In this document: positions 1-10,565 of the stretch, in pieces | Layout: every line of letters begins with the position of its first letter | How positions within the stretch are numbered: position 1 is the first letter of the stretch | Virus record (IMG/VR): IMGVR_UViG_3300042314_000891 | Coordinates: 1-64,000 of that record | DNA: 64,000 nucleotides | Strand: one strand, 5' to 3' | From: a virus | Notes under the pieces: model-generated | Told to the model about the DNA's origin: nothing | Seen by the model: the letters and a program-made list of their open reading frames with translations, nothing else | Databases searched by the model: none | Program-made: the position numbers and the translations under genes

Positions 1-1
1 G

Positions 2-1495
2 TTATGTGAAGAAGAAAACTATAAAGTAAAGTTTCATTTTGTAGGAAATCAAGCTGGTAACTTCCAATTCTATTGGGGACCGTTGATGGAAAACAAACCT
101 GATAATTGTATAATATGGGGAGAGCAAAGTGATACTGAAAAGTTCTACAAAGGGGCTGATTTATTTTATTTTCCATCAAAGTGGGAACTAAACCCATTAG
201 CAGTTAAAGAAGCATTATCATATAGATTACCCCTTTTTCTTAAAAAACTACACACTTACGAAAATTACTACGATAGTATAGCAACATATATAAGTGATAA
301 TCAAAAAGTAAATTTACAAAATATAGTAAAAGAATTAAAACCAGAAAAAGTGATTTACAATAATTTAATTAAAAGACCAAATTTATTAAAACCTACATTT
401 GAGGTAAATTTTGTAGATGGTCCTTATTTAGATGTAAAATCACCAACAACCGATGAATATGAAGTTAAATTTATAAACAAAGATACAAATGGTTTAGAAT
501 TTACTACTAAATTAAAAGATGGCCATTGGGCAAAAGCTGGTAAAAAGTATTTTGTAAATTGGAAAATTGAAGTATATAAGGATAATATATTAGTTTATGA
601 GCACGATTATGATGCAACTGGTAAGCGAGTTTATATTGCATTAGAGTCTAAATCATTGGGTGATACATTAGCTTGGTTTCCAATAGCAGAAGAGTTCCGT
701 AAGAAATGGAATTGTGATGTAGTTGTATCTACATTTAGTAATCAGTTTTTTAAAGAACAATACCCGCAATTACAATTTATAGAGCCAGGTGAAACTGCAC
801 CTAATTTATATGCTATGTATCGTATAGGTTGGTTCTATAAAGATGATACATCCGCAGAATATGATAATGCAAAAGTTCCAACCGATTTCAAACAACATCC
901 TTTACAAAAAACGGCAACCGATATATTGGGATTAGAATACAAAGAGGTAAGACCTTTACTAAAACTAAACACAGAAATCAAACGTGAAAAGCAAATAGCA
1001 ATTGCAATACACGGAACTGCTCAATCAAAGTATTGGAACAACGATGGTGGGTGGCAAAAGGTAGTAGATTGGTTAAATAATAAAGGATATAAAGTTGTTC
1101 TTTTAAGTAGAGAGGGTGATGGGTATATGGGAAATAATCATCCAACTGGAATTACTCAACTACCAAACGGACCGATAGATAATGTAATAGAAGAACTACA
1201 AAAGAGTGAGGCATTCATAGGAATTGGTAGTGGATTGAGTTGGGTAAGTTGGGCTACCAAAACACCAACCATACTAATATCAGGATTCTCCGAAGGATTT
1301 GCAGAAACTGGATTAGATACATATAGAATAACTGCACCACAAACTAAATGTAGTGGTTGTTTTAACCGCTATCGTTTGGACGCTGGGGATTGGAATTGGT
1401 GTCCAGACCACAAAGGTACTGAAAGACAATTTGAATGTTCTAAATCAATAGAATACACAGAGGTAATTAAAATGTTGAAAAAGGTATTAGACTGA
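2..1495 (+). CDS. Two-domain glycosyltransferase, GT4-like plus BAHT/GT9-like O-heptosyltransferase (5' partial)
   Basis: The reading frame is open from the first bases, so the gene begins upstream of the window. The visible N-terminal part looks like the C-terminal half of a GT4 glycosyltransferase, with an E-x7-E motif (ELNPLAVKE). The C-terminal ~270 residues resemble GT9/ADP-heptose transferases of the bacterial autotransporter heptosyltransferase (BAHT, TibC-like) type. They include four cysteines (C423, C426, C440, C452 counted from the ATG at 83) arranged like the iron-binding Cys finger of that family. BAHT enzymes O-glycosylate serines on beta-solenoid adhesins. It lies directly upstream of the fibre genes, so decoration of virion fibres is a reasonable inference; modification of host glycans is the alternative. 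Confidence 0.75.
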   Translation, partial: LCEEENYKVKFHFVGNQAGNFQFYWGPLMENKPDNCIIWGEQSDTEKFYKGADLFYFPSKWELNPLAVKEALSYRLPLFLKKLHTYENYYDSIATYISDNQKVNLQNIVKELKPEKVIYNNLIKRPNLLKPTFEVNFVDGPYLDVKSPTTDEYEVKFINKDTNGLEFTTKLKDGHWAKAGKKYFVNWKIEVYKDNILVYEHDYDATGKRVYIALESKSLGDTLAWFPIAEEFRKKWNCDVVVSTFSNQFFKEQYPQLQFIEPGETAPNLYAMYRIGWFYKDDTSAEYDNAKVPTDFKQHPLQKTATDILGLEYKEVRPLLKLNTEIKREKQIAIAIHGTAQSKYWNNDGGWQKVVDWLNNKGYKVVLLSREGDGYMGNNHPTGITQLPNGPIDNVIEELQKSEAFIGIGSGLSWVSWATKTPTILISGFSEGFAETGLDTYRITAPQTKCSGCFNRYRLDAGDWNWCPDHKGTERQFECSKSIEYTEVIKMLKKVLD

Positions 1496-1504
1496 TATTT
1501 ATAT
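1494..1504 (+). promoter_or_regulatory. Late-type promoter motif
   Basis: GATATTTATAT lies 22 bases before the ATG of the next gene. It is one of about ten copies of the same motif found upstream of virion genes, none with a host-type -33 box at the right distance. Confidence 0.55.
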
Positions 1505-1526
1505 TAGTTGAATAATACTTTTATAT

Positions 1527-2897
1527 ATGCCTTTACCATCATCAGGTTCAAAAATATCATTAGGGGACATACGGACAGAAATGTCATTGACAGCTAGTTC
1601 GTTTTCATTAACTGCAGCTCAAAATGATGTATATAAGAATGTCAATCTAACCGGAGCACCGGATATAAACGATACATATCCAGTAACTATTGGTGAGTTT
1701 GGTGGATACAATGATACATCCGCATCTGCAAATTGTGGTAGATTATATGATGGGTTAGTGTTGGGTTATTGGTCTGTATTAGGACCAAATGTACCATTCA
1801 AAGCAAGAAGATTTCACGAAAAATGGTGGATGGTCCAACAACAACAGGGTGTTGGATATGCATCCGTAGCAGCTGCTTACTCATCAAGTGTAGATGCATT
1901 CTTACCACGTGGTGCTGAAATGATAATAAATGGAAATTTAGTATTATATAGTGCATCTTATGGTGAATTGTGTTCTTGTTTTGCATTTGTTTCATCTGCG
2001 TATGGTGGATTGGCTGGTCCTGATAGAACAACATTTCCAATACCTGAAGCATATTATTATCACGAAGATGCTCCAAACGATTTTTATACATATACATCTC
2101 AATATAATTTACCAGCAACTGGTTCTCTAACTACATTGGCAGCAGATGTTGCGGAGGTTAAATATTTAGGTGGGGTAACTGGTTCGTATTCATATTCAGT
2201 AGATTTAGGAACAACATTTGGTGCAGTTACACTTACTTATGATTCGGGTGAATTACCTGATAGATTTATAGTTCAATACTCTGGTTCTAATGTAATTGAT
2301 ACTGGATTTAGAGGTAGTACTATTCATAACAGAGCTCTAAAAAGACGTGGTAAAATAAATGGAATATCAGGTTCGGCAGCTGGAAGTGCAAGTTTTAATA
2401 AATTATCAACGGTAACTGGTTCAATAGTAATTGTTGAATCACCATTGGGTAATACAAACTTTGGATTTACATTGAGTTCTCCTGTACAATCCGCACAACA
2501 AACCGTTACATTTTACGCAAGAGTTAGTGGTAGTGTATCACCTACTAATACAAATCCTAAAATATTTTGGAATACGAATAATGATATATTTGCAACTACT
2601 ACATCTGGATATTTATCTGGTTCGGCTGTATCTTCATCTACTTATGTAAATATGGGAGTTGTAACTTTAACAACTGGTTCAACCATATCATACTTTGCAA
2701 CAAATAATGCTGGTACTAACATATCAGCGTGTTATACGCAAAATTGTACGGGTTCATTTATATGTGGCGCAGCTAATTCAATTGTTGGTTCTAATATAGA
2801 TGTACATGTAACAATCCCAATAGATAGTAGTGGTGCTTATGTTTCTTGCACCGAAGTATTTGGGCCTGGTATATACTATACATTAACAGGAGTTTAA
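1527..2897 (+). CDS. Virion-associated structural protein with C-terminal beta module
   Basis: 456 residues. The N-terminus (PSSGSKISLGDIRTEM) has the short SG-I-L-DI pattern common at the start of T4-like phage virion proteins. No enzymatic motif is visible. The body is rich in Gly, Ser, Thr and Tyr, as in fibre and decoration proteins. Residues ~324-456 closely match the last ~130 residues of the 929-residue protein at 5414-8203 (shared blocks ARVSGSVSP and SSSTYVNMG), so this is a mobile C-terminal module. It is the first gene after a late motif and is followed 4 bases later by the paralogous fibre genes. Probably a fibre or baseplate decoration protein; its exact role is unknown. Confidence 0.6.
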   Translation: MPLPSSGSKISLGDIRTEMSLTASSFSLTAAQNDVYKNVNLTGAPDINDTYPVTIGEFGGYNDTSASANCGRLYDGLVLGYWSVLGPNVPFKARRFHEKWWMVQQQQGVGYASVAAAYSSSVDAFLPRGAEMIINGNLVLYSASYGELCSCFAFVSSAYGGLAGPDRTTFPIPEAYYYHEDAPNDFYTYTSQYNLPATGSLTTLAADVAEVKYLGGVTGSYSYSVDLGTTFGAVTLTYDSGELPDRFIVQYSGSNVIDTGFRGSTIHNRALKRRGKINGISGSAAGSASFNKLSTVTGSIVIVESPLGNTNFGFTLSSPVQSAQQTVTFYARVSGSVSPTNTNPKIFWNTNNDIFATTTSGYLSGSAVSSSTYVNMGVVTLTTGSTISYFATNNAGTNISACYTQNCTGSFICGAANSIVGSNIDVHVTIPIDSSGAYVSCTEVFGPGIYYTLTGV

Positions 2898-2901
2898 TAT
2901 T

Positions 2902-5412
2902 ATGGGGTATTCATCGTACATTCAAGCAAAAGACAGGATTACTAATCCTAGATTAGATAATAGTGGCTCTATACTTTATGCTAGTGATAATTTTTTTACA
3001 TTGGGTACAACATTTTATACAGATGCATCTAAATCTGTGTTAGCACCTGCTGGTAATTATGTAATCCCCACACACTTTAAAACATACTACGCAACGTTGG
3101 GTTCTAATGGGAGATTTACAACACAACCATTAGAGTTAATGACGGGTAGTTTTGATACAAACTGGACAGATTGTACGGGATATAGTGGTTCAGCTAAAAT
3201 GGATTTAACTTGTTCTCGTTCCGATGGTAATGGTGGTTATTTTCAATGGTGTGGGATGAAATTATCATTATCACAATCCGCACAAGGTAGAATTTATGTA
3301 ACGGATGATTATTGGGATACAACATATGTAAGACCGGATGCAAATGGTGCATTTAAATCATTTGTAATAGAAAATGGAAAATTACATTCAGCAGGTGGTT
3401 CTGGTAATAATGCATTTGTATCTCGTTCATTAAAATCCATAGATATTACAGATATGAAGGGATATGACCTTCGTGTAATAAATGGTGAATACCATACTGG
3501 TAGTAATAGAAACGAAAATTTAAGTGGTACTCCAGATACATCACCCGGATATACATTAAATAGTATAGTTCAAGGTGTAATTCATTTAGCAGATGACCCA
3601 TATAGAGTAGTAACAACTGGGAGTTTAACTTATACATTTAAACCAGATTACTGGTATGCAAATGAAAACTATGAGGCATCAACCATTATAAGAAGAATGC
3701 CAAAAGTAAATCATATAAAAGATAAGTTTGGAAAGCAAAAATTATTTAGTGATATGTCACTACCTCTTGCCGATATAACACCATTAAGTAATGGAACACC
3801 CCCATATTCAAAAAATGTAGATTGGAGAATACAGACTTGGAAAAATCAAGGAATAACTGAAAAGCAAAGAGTTTCAACAAAAAAGATTATGGATTTGGAA
3901 CTCAATTGGTACACCGAACCTGATTTTGATGAAGCTAGTAGTGGTGTTGGAAAAATGGTTTTTGGTGGAGATTTTCCAATTAGAAACGCAATGCAAAGAG
4001 CAGTTCCTGGTATTCCATCTTGGCCAAATGGTATGGAAATACCGGCTATGATGATTTCATTATTTGTAGATAATTTTACTTGGGAAAACGGTAGTTATTC
4101 AGGATTTAGATATAATTATGTAAATCCATACCATTGGACTACTGAAATAAACTCTGGAACTGCTTATCAAAGCGAAGGACCTGCAAATCAACTATGTACT
4201 TATTTGGGAAAACCTGGTGGTTACGATGCAACATCTGCAAATTTATATTTAGCAGACCACATACAAGAAGATTTTGAGGTATATAATGGAACTAACGATT
4301 ATTATGTTGGGTATGCATTAAAGAGATGTTATGATAGTGTAGTTGCATATGGAATTGCAACTGGTCAAATACCAAATAAAGAACGTTTCCCAAAATGGTC
4401 TTATTATGGTGGTGGAATAGATAATAGAGGCAAATACGGAGCCGTAGGTGATGGTTGGTTTTATTTTTCTACTGGTTCAAATGTAAATGAAAATTATAAA
4501 TTATTTGAACGCTATGATAAATTTGTTACAAATGGGACTTGGACAATAGACCAAGCAGTTGGGGATTATGGGTTATGGCAAGGTTTTGGTGAATATGTTA
4601 AATATTGCTTTGTAACAAATTACTTTAACGATGCGGCTCCACAATGGTTTACATATTCTTTAGTTTACAATTATGATGTAGCAAGGAAAGTAATAGATAC
4701 AACCTATAATGAGGCAACGGCCTCAACCATGCAATGTGCTGGATATTTATGGAGAAGACATGAACCGGTAGCTGGCGCCGATTTAACATATGTAAGGAAT
4801 GGTACAAATTATGGGGGATATTTACCTGGTACTGGTGGGAATGCGGGTTCTAGGGCATATATAGCTCCATCCGTTTTTCAATCATACGCAGTCTGGTGTA
4901 TGGCTTATGCAGATGGTTTATTTATGTGGGATGGTGGTTCAATAGGACAAGATGAAGATAAAGATGCATTTAAATATTGGGCAAATTATTATGGTTGGAA
5001 TGGATTGGAAGATAGTAGTGTAACTGGTAATATCAACGCTATGTACGGGGATACTGGTGACCATGCTAATAGTCCTATGGATTGGTTATACATTGGTTAT
5101 TTCCAAGTATTACAACATAAAGATATTATAGAAGCAAATACGCCTTGGGTAAAACCAGAAGTTTATTGGAATGGTGAATGGAAAACCGGAAAGTATAATA
5201 ATCCAGTATATCTATATAATAGAGATGCTCCAATATCCGCATATAAATTATCCGCAGATGGAACGGAAGCTCTTCTTATAACTCAAAACGCTTGTAATAT
5301 TGGATACACTAAAACTGATTTTAGTTTAAGATTACCAACTAAAGCAAACAAAGAAATATTAGTAAGTACTTGGGGTAATTATACTTCGGTAATAAGAATT
5401 AAAGATTTATAA
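2902..5412 (+). CDS. Large fibre/adhesin protein, paralog 1 of 3
   Basis: 836 residues, not assigned to a named family. It shares its whole architecture with the two following proteins: an N-terminal block with SILYASDNFFTLGT and LAPAGNYVIPTH, a middle region rich in Trp and Tyr with a D/E-F-E strand (EDFEVYN) and AVWCMAYADGLFMW, then W..GYFQVLQHKDII, and the end WGNYTSVIRIKDL. The repeated acidic strand and aromatic content are compatible with a carbohydrate-binding or glycoside hydrolase-like fold, but no catalytic pair can be assigned. Position after the late motif at 1494 and tight spacing to its paralogs indicate virion proteins, probably host-recognition fibres. Confidence 0.6.
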   Translation: MGYSSYIQAKDRITNPRLDNSGSILYASDNFFTLGTTFYTDASKSVLAPAGNYVIPTHFKTYYATLGSNGRFTTQPLELMTGSFDTNWTDCTGYSGSAKMDLTCSRSDGNGGYFQWCGMKLSLSQSAQGRIYVTDDYWDTTYVRPDANGAFKSFVIENGKLHSAGGSGNNAFVSRSLKSIDITDMKGYDLRVINGEYHTGSNRNENLSGTPDTSPGYTLNSIVQGVIHLADDPYRVVTTGSLTYTFKPDYWYANENYEASTIIRRMPKVNHIKDKFGKQKLFSDMSLPLADITPLSNGTPPYSKNVDWRIQTWKNQGITEKQRVSTKKIMDLELNWYTEPDFDEASSGVGKMVFGGDFPIRNAMQRAVPGIPSWPNGMEIPAMMISLFVDNFTWENGSYSGFRYNYVNPYHWTTEINSGTAYQSEGPANQLCTYLGKPGGYDATSANLYLADHIQEDFEVYNGTNDYYVGYALKRCYDSVVAYGIATGQIPNKERFPKWSYYGGGIDNRGKYGAVGDGWFYFSTGSNVNENYKLFERYDKFVTNGTWTIDQAVGDYGLWQGFGEYVKYCFVTNYFNDAAPQWFTYSLVYNYDVARKVIDTTYNEATASTMQCAGYLWRRHEPVAGADLTYVRNGTNYGGYLPGTGGNAGSRAYIAPSVFQSYAVWCMAYADGLFMWDGGSIGQDEDKDAFKYWANYYGWNGLEDSSVTGNINAMYGDTGDHANSPMDWLYIGYFQVLQHKDIIEANTPWVKPEVYWNGEWKTGKYNNPVYLYNRDAPISAYKLSADGTEALLITQNACNIGYTKTDFSLRLPTKANKEILVSTWGNYTSVIRIKDL

Positions 5413-5413
5413 A

Positions 5414-8203
5414 ATGGCATTCGCAAATATAACAGAAGCTAGAGCAAGATTGATAGACCCAACGCAAGAACATAGTTCATCCATATTATATGGTAGTGAT
5501 AATTTCTTTACGGTGGGAACTATCTTTTATACAAATGCATCCAAATCGGTTTTAGCACCAGCTGGGAATTATGTAATTCCAACTCATTACAAATCATATT
5601 ATGTAACATTAGGTTCAGATGGTAGAATGGTAACTCAACCATTGGAAGTAATGACCGGTAGTATGGATACAAGTTGGGTAGATGATACTATAAATAGTGG
5701 TGGTGTAAAGATAGCAAATTACCCTTGGAGTTATATAAATGGTGGTGGTACTGCAATGGTTTTAAATACCTCTAGTTTATTACTTACCGATACTATATGG
5801 CATACCCAACAACCAGAAGATGGTTCATATAAAGTATGGCAAGTTGATATGGGTATTTACAGGTCTTCTTCGTTAGAAAATATAAACCTTTCGGATATGA
5901 AAGGATACGAAGTAAAGATAACTTGTGGTAATTGGGTAACTAGTGGTAGAACTTGGAGAGGACAACCATCAGGTCCTGGTTTTAAAGACCGTACACAAAC
6001 AAGTGCAATTGTTCATTTAGCTGCTGACCCAAATCGTGTAGTAACAACTGGTAGTATAACTTATACATTTAGACCAGATTATTTTATACCATCTTACAAT
6101 TATGAGTATAGTTCATTTTTTAGAAGATTACCAGATACATTACCAATAATAGATAATTCAGGTTCAGTAAAAGAATTTATTGATATGGGTACTCCTTTGG
6201 GAGATTTAATATATAAAAGTCCTGGTTTGGGTTCTCAAAACAGAGTTAGACGTATATCGACTAGAAGAAAGAAATGTGTGACAACGCTAGTTCAAGCTGG
6301 ATTTGCACAATACCCATATGGAACGGAGTATGAAGAAACTTTTACAAACCCAGCCAATAGATTAGTATTTGATAATGATTTTTTTATTAGAGATTCCGTA
6401 GGATTTATCATAGGAAGAGCAATTGATTTACGAGAGGAAGATACTTGGAGATGTGCTGCAATGATGGAATCTTTGGTAGTTGATAATGCTACTTGGCAAG
6501 ATGGTTATAGTCCTCACGGTATTAAATATTCTACTATAAACCCATATCAATGGACTTGGGAAATTAATTCAGGTACAAACGGAGGAAACCATTCTCCCGC
6601 TAATAATTTATTGGGATTGTTTAACCAAAATGGTAATAGTTATATACGCGAATTTGATTTTGAATATTTTTCAGGAGCTGGTGCAGATAGTTATAATTGT
6701 GGATTGGCCTTTAAAAAATGTATAGATGCTTGTAAAGTTTACGCCCAAGCTAACAATTACTTTGCATATTCAGACCCAAATGGTTTTATTCCTAAATTAA
6801 GTAATTATGCCGGTGGCATATATGCACCCGGTTGGTACGGTGGTTGGGATGATGCAAATAACGCTAGTAACAACCAATCTCTTACTCAATTAAGAAATAA
6901 TACTCTATATTATGATTATAATAATTACTATACAAGTCAAAGTGTAGATTATACTGCGTTGGGAGCAAGGGTAACTGCATTTTATGCTGGCGCCGGAGAT
7001 GCTATAAATAGACATTATGTAACTAATTATCAAAATTTAGGAAAAGAAGCTTGGAGAGCATACGGATTGGTACATAGTTACGATGTTACTAAAAAACTGT
7101 TATTAGAGTTATTTGGTCCAACCGTTGCTGGTAATGCTAGAGCTATGGGTTATTTTTGGCAATTTCAAGAACCGATAGATGCTTCCGATTTTTATTTTGA
7201 AAGAATTTATACCGATTGGACTGGCGCTAATAATGGTTGGTATCGTCCTCAACCTGCACCATCTACTATACAATCGCAAGCGGTATGGTCTATGGCGTAC
7301 GCAGATGGAAGTTGGTGTTGGGAATCATATACACAAGGAGAAGAACCTGAATCTATAAATTATTGGCAAAACTATTTTGGATACGATGGTACTGAAAATC
7401 AAGTATTTTACAAAACAATTGGTGCATATGGTGAAACTCGTTCTCGTAGTAATGGGAGTTGGGATTGGTACTATATTGGATATTGGCAAGTATTACAACA
7501 TAAAGATATAATAGCGGCAAGTACGGTTTGGGAAAAAGCCGAAACTTATTGGAATAGTGAGTGGTTGACTGGTGAAAAGAATTATCCTGTATTTTTATAT
7601 TATTTAAGAGCACCAATAGTTAAATATAAATTATCAGATGATGGTTCGGAAGCATTGATGTTAGTTATAAGTCCGTATAATAATGGATATACAAAAGAAA
7701 CACATAGAGTAAGATTACCAACAGAGGATAATAAAGAATATTTAGTAGATACTTGGGGTAATTATACATCGGTAATACGAATTAGAAATATATCAGCTCC
7801 AAACCAACGAACTTTAACATTCTTTGCAAGAGTTAGTGGTAGTGTATCTCCGGAATATAATAATTCTAAAATATATTGGAGCTCAAATGATATTTACGCA
7901 GATATAACATCAAGTTATATGACCGGTTCATCTGTATCTAGCTCAACTTATGTAAATATGGGTTCAATGAAAATAACATCGGGCTCAACTATTTCATATT
8001 ATCCTACCGATGTAACGGGTAGTAATTTATCAGCAAGATATGGTGAAACTAATACTGGTTCATTTGGATGTAGTCCATATACACAATCTATAAGTGATAA
8101 TACAAACATATACGTTACGATTCAGTTGAATGCAAGTGGTAGTTATGTTAATTGCACAACGGGTATATATGGTTCGGGAGTTTATTATACACTAATTGGA
8201 TAA
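5414..8203 (+). CDS. Large fibre/adhesin protein, paralog 2 of 3, with extra C-terminal module
   Basis: 929 residues; starts one base after the stop of the previous paralog. Residues 1 to ~795 follow the same plan as its neighbours (SILYGSDNFFTVGT, DFDFEYF, AVWSMAYADGSW, GYWQVLQHKDII, WGNYTSVIRIRN). Unlike them it continues for ~130 residues with a module homologous to the C-terminus of the protein at 1527-2897. The underlying DNA is also similar, which suggests recent duplication or recombination. Likely a receptor-binding or depolymerase-like fibre; the function is inferred from context only. Confidence 0.6.
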   Translation: MAFANITEARARLIDPTQEHSSSILYGSDNFFTVGTIFYTNASKSVLAPAGNYVIPTHYKSYYVTLGSDGRMVTQPLEVMTGSMDTSWVDDTINSGGVKIANYPWSYINGGGTAMVLNTSSLLLTDTIWHTQQPEDGSYKVWQVDMGIYRSSSLENINLSDMKGYEVKITCGNWVTSGRTWRGQPSGPGFKDRTQTSAIVHLAADPNRVVTTGSITYTFRPDYFIPSYNYEYSSFFRRLPDTLPIIDNSGSVKEFIDMGTPLGDLIYKSPGLGSQNRVRRISTRRKKCVTTLVQAGFAQYPYGTEYEETFTNPANRLVFDNDFFIRDSVGFIIGRAIDLREEDTWRCAAMMESLVVDNATWQDGYSPHGIKYSTINPYQWTWEINSGTNGGNHSPANNLLGLFNQNGNSYIREFDFEYFSGAGADSYNCGLAFKKCIDACKVYAQANNYFAYSDPNGFIPKLSNYAGGIYAPGWYGGWDDANNASNNQSLTQLRNNTLYYDYNNYYTSQSVDYTALGARVTAFYAGAGDAINRHYVTNYQNLGKEAWRAYGLVHSYDVTKKLLLELFGPTVAGNARAMGYFWQFQEPIDASDFYFERIYTDWTGANNGWYRPQPAPSTIQSQAVWSMAYADGSWCWESYTQGEEPESINYWQNYFGYDGTENQVFYKTIGAYGETRSRSNGSWDWYYIGYWQVLQHKDIIAASTVWEKAETYWNSEWLTGEKNYPVFLYYLRAPIVKYKLSDDGSEALMLVISPYNNGYTKETHRVRLPTEDNKEYLVDTWGNYTSVIRIRNISAPNQRTLTFFARVSGSVSPEYNNSKIYWSSNDIYADITSSYMTGSSVSSSTYVNMGSMKITSGSTISYYPTDVTGSNLSARYGETNTGSFGCSPYTQSISDNTNIYVTIQLNASGSYVNCTTGIYGSGVYYTLIG

Positions 8204-8219
8204 TAATTAAAATAAAATT

Positions 8220-10511
8220 ATGGCATACTCATCATTAAGTGACGCAAGAGCAAAACTAATAAATCCAAGAGCAGAAAACGCATCTATTAAATTATATGCA
8301 AGTAATACATCTTTGGATTTAAATACAATATTCTATACAAACGAAGCAAAAACTACACTAGCCCCCGCCGGTAACTATGTGATACCTACCAACTATTTAA
8401 GTTATTATATTACAATCGGAAATGATGGTAAAATGACAGGTGAACCACAAGAACTAATGCAGGGTACAGATGCAAGTTGGGTAGAGGATAGATTAAAAGA
8501 TGGTGATAATTTAATAGCAAATACTTCAAGTGTAGGTGGAACATCTTTATCTTTAAGTGGCTCATTACTAACAGATGCAGTTTGGGAATCAAGACAATAC
8601 AACAATCCCAAAGCGTGGATTATAGATGTTGGTACAATTTATTCATCATCTATTACAAATATTGACTTATCCGCAATGAAAGGTTATGATTTACGTTTAG
8701 TTACTGGTCAGTATGCTAACAATGCATTTGTTGGGGGAGATGATGGTATAAATACTACAACTGCAATTATACATTTGGCACCAGATGTAGATAGACAAGA
8801 TATAGTTGGAAATAAAACTTATTTTTTTAGACCAGATTATTGGATACCCAACATAACACATAATGAACCGTCTTATTTTAGAAGAATGCCGGATATTACT
8901 CCTATACAAAATGAAAAGGGAGCAGATAAAAAATGGGTAGATATGGCCGTACCTTTGATGGATATATTATATACAGGTTCCCACGCGGTAAGAACATCCA
9001 CACGATTAAATAAAGGTATATCTGAATCAACAGATATAAATACGCAATGGGGATATAATCAACAAATTCCCAAAGATAAAAGATTACATTTTGATGGTGA
9101 TTTAATCTTTAGAGGTGCAGTAGCATACGCTTGGGGTGTTGACTTTGCTACTGTGGATTTAAGTGAAATGTGGCAACACAGAACAACTGCACTATTATTG
9201 GCACATGGTGTATCGGAGGCAAGTCGTAGTAGTTGGACCTATAATGGTGGAGGTTTTACTTATACATACGCACAAGCAAACCCATATCAATGGACAACTG
9301 CATGGGGGAGTGGAACAGAGGGTGAAGGTTTGACGGGTAGAATGTTAGGATATTTTGTGGAAAGTGTTCCATTTAACGCTATACATTTTGAGTACGATTT
9401 TGAACACCTATCACCCGCATTATTTATCGAAGAGGCGGGGGCTGTTTGGAATGAATGTTTTAATAATGCTTTAGCAAAGGCTCAAGCTTTAAAAAATGAT
9501 AATACACCTTTATATATTGATTGGGTAACTCCTCAATTTTCAAATTATGGAAATGGTATTTATCAATCACGTTACACAGGTGCTGCTGGTTTTGGTTGGG
9601 AATCAATGGAACCAGGTAATTCTATTACATCTACTAGATTATATTCGGATTATCACGACTATTATATAAATGATACAATTACATATTCCCAAACGGGTTT
9701 ATACTATCCTTGGTTTAAGGGTGCATTGGAAAATTATAAGTATCACTATGTTACTAATTACCAATTCAGAATGGAATCTGCATTTCACGTGTATTCAATC
9801 GTACATAATACCGATATTACTAAAAAAATGTTAGATGAAATATTGGGACCTAGTCATGATAGATTAGCAGTTTCTTATTTTTGGTATAAGCAAGAACCAA
9901 TAGAAGGTTCTGATTTTGGAATGGCAAGAAAAGAAGTAAATATAAATAAATCACTACGATTTACAGACCGTAACCGATTAGAAGCTTGCCCATCATTAAT
10001 GTATGCTATGGGAGTATGGTCTATGTGTTATGCGGATGGTTTATTTATGTGGTATCAATCCGTTGTTGGTGAAGAAATTGGTACTGCTCGTTTGGATAGA
10101 GAAAACTCATCATTAAGTGATGATACGTTTGATGCAAAGTGGGGTGATACCACTTGGTTGGGTAAGAGTTCTTTGGATTGGGCATATGTGGGATACTTAC
10201 ACGCTAAACAAAATGAAGATATTATATCTGCAAATACTGAATGGTTAGTTCCTGATTTATCTATTGGTGGTGGTTCTTGGACTAGCGGTACACAAAACTA
10301 CCCAGTATCACTTTACAATAACGCTAGACCAATATGTAGATACAAATTATCAACGGATGGTACTGAAGCATTAGTATTGATATTTAACGGATTTAATAAT
10401 GGATACACAAAGGATACGTTTACTTTCCGTTTACCAACTAAATCAAATTACGAATTTACGGCAGATGTTTGGGGAAATTATACATCGGTGATAAGAATTA
10501 AAAATCTATAA
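8220..10511 (+). CDS. Large fibre/adhesin protein, paralog 3 of 3
   Basis: 763 residues, the shortest and most diverged of the three tandem paralogs. It keeps the N-terminal NAS.KLYASN and LAPAGNYVIPT blocks, the acidic strand FEYDFEHL, GVWSMCYADGLFMW, and the C-terminal WGNYTSVIRIKNL. It lacks the extra C-terminal module of paralog 2. It is followed by two late-type motifs and then the collagen-like fibre. Three different copies kept side by side suggest alternative or hetero-oligomeric receptor-binding proteins. Confidence 0.6.
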   Translation: MAYSSLSDARAKLINPRAENASIKLYASNTSLDLNTIFYTNEAKTTLAPAGNYVIPTNYLSYYITIGNDGKMTGEPQELMQGTDASWVEDRLKDGDNLIANTSSVGGTSLSLSGSLLTDAVWESRQYNNPKAWIIDVGTIYSSSITNIDLSAMKGYDLRLVTGQYANNAFVGGDDGINTTTAIIHLAPDVDRQDIVGNKTYFFRPDYWIPNITHNEPSYFRRMPDITPIQNEKGADKKWVDMAVPLMDILYTGSHAVRTSTRLNKGISESTDINTQWGYNQQIPKDKRLHFDGDLIFRGAVAYAWGVDFATVDLSEMWQHRTTALLLAHGVSEASRSSWTYNGGGFTYTYAQANPYQWTTAWGSGTEGEGLTGRMLGYFVESVPFNAIHFEYDFEHLSPALFIEEAGAVWNECFNNALAKAQALKNDNTPLYIDWVTPQFSNYGNGIYQSRYTGAAGFGWESMEPGNSITSTRLYSDYHDYYINDTITYSQTGLYYPWFKGALENYKYHYVTNYQFRMESAFHVYSIVHNTDITKKMLDEILGPSHDRLAVSYFWYKQEPIEGSDFGMARKEVNINKSLRFTDRNRLEACPSLMYAMGVWSMCYADGLFMWYQSVVGEEIGTARLDRENSSLSDDTFDAKWGDTTWLGKSSLDWAYVGYLHAKQNEDIISANTEWLVPDLSIGGGSWTSGTQNYPVSLYNNARPICRYKLSTDGTEALVLIFNGFNNGYTKDTFTFRLPTKSNYEFTADVWGNYTSVIRIKNL

Positions 10512-10515
10512 ATGG

Positions 10516-10546
10516 TATATTTATAGGATGTATAGATATTTATATA
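10516..10546 (+). promoter_or_regulatory. Two tandem late-type promoter motifs
   Basis: TATATTTATA (from 10516) and GATATTTATATA (from 10535) stand in tandem 20-50 bases before the collagen-like fibre gene, the only doubled copy of this motif in the window. Confidence 0.55.
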
Positions 10547-10565
10547 AGAAAGAAATACAGATATA

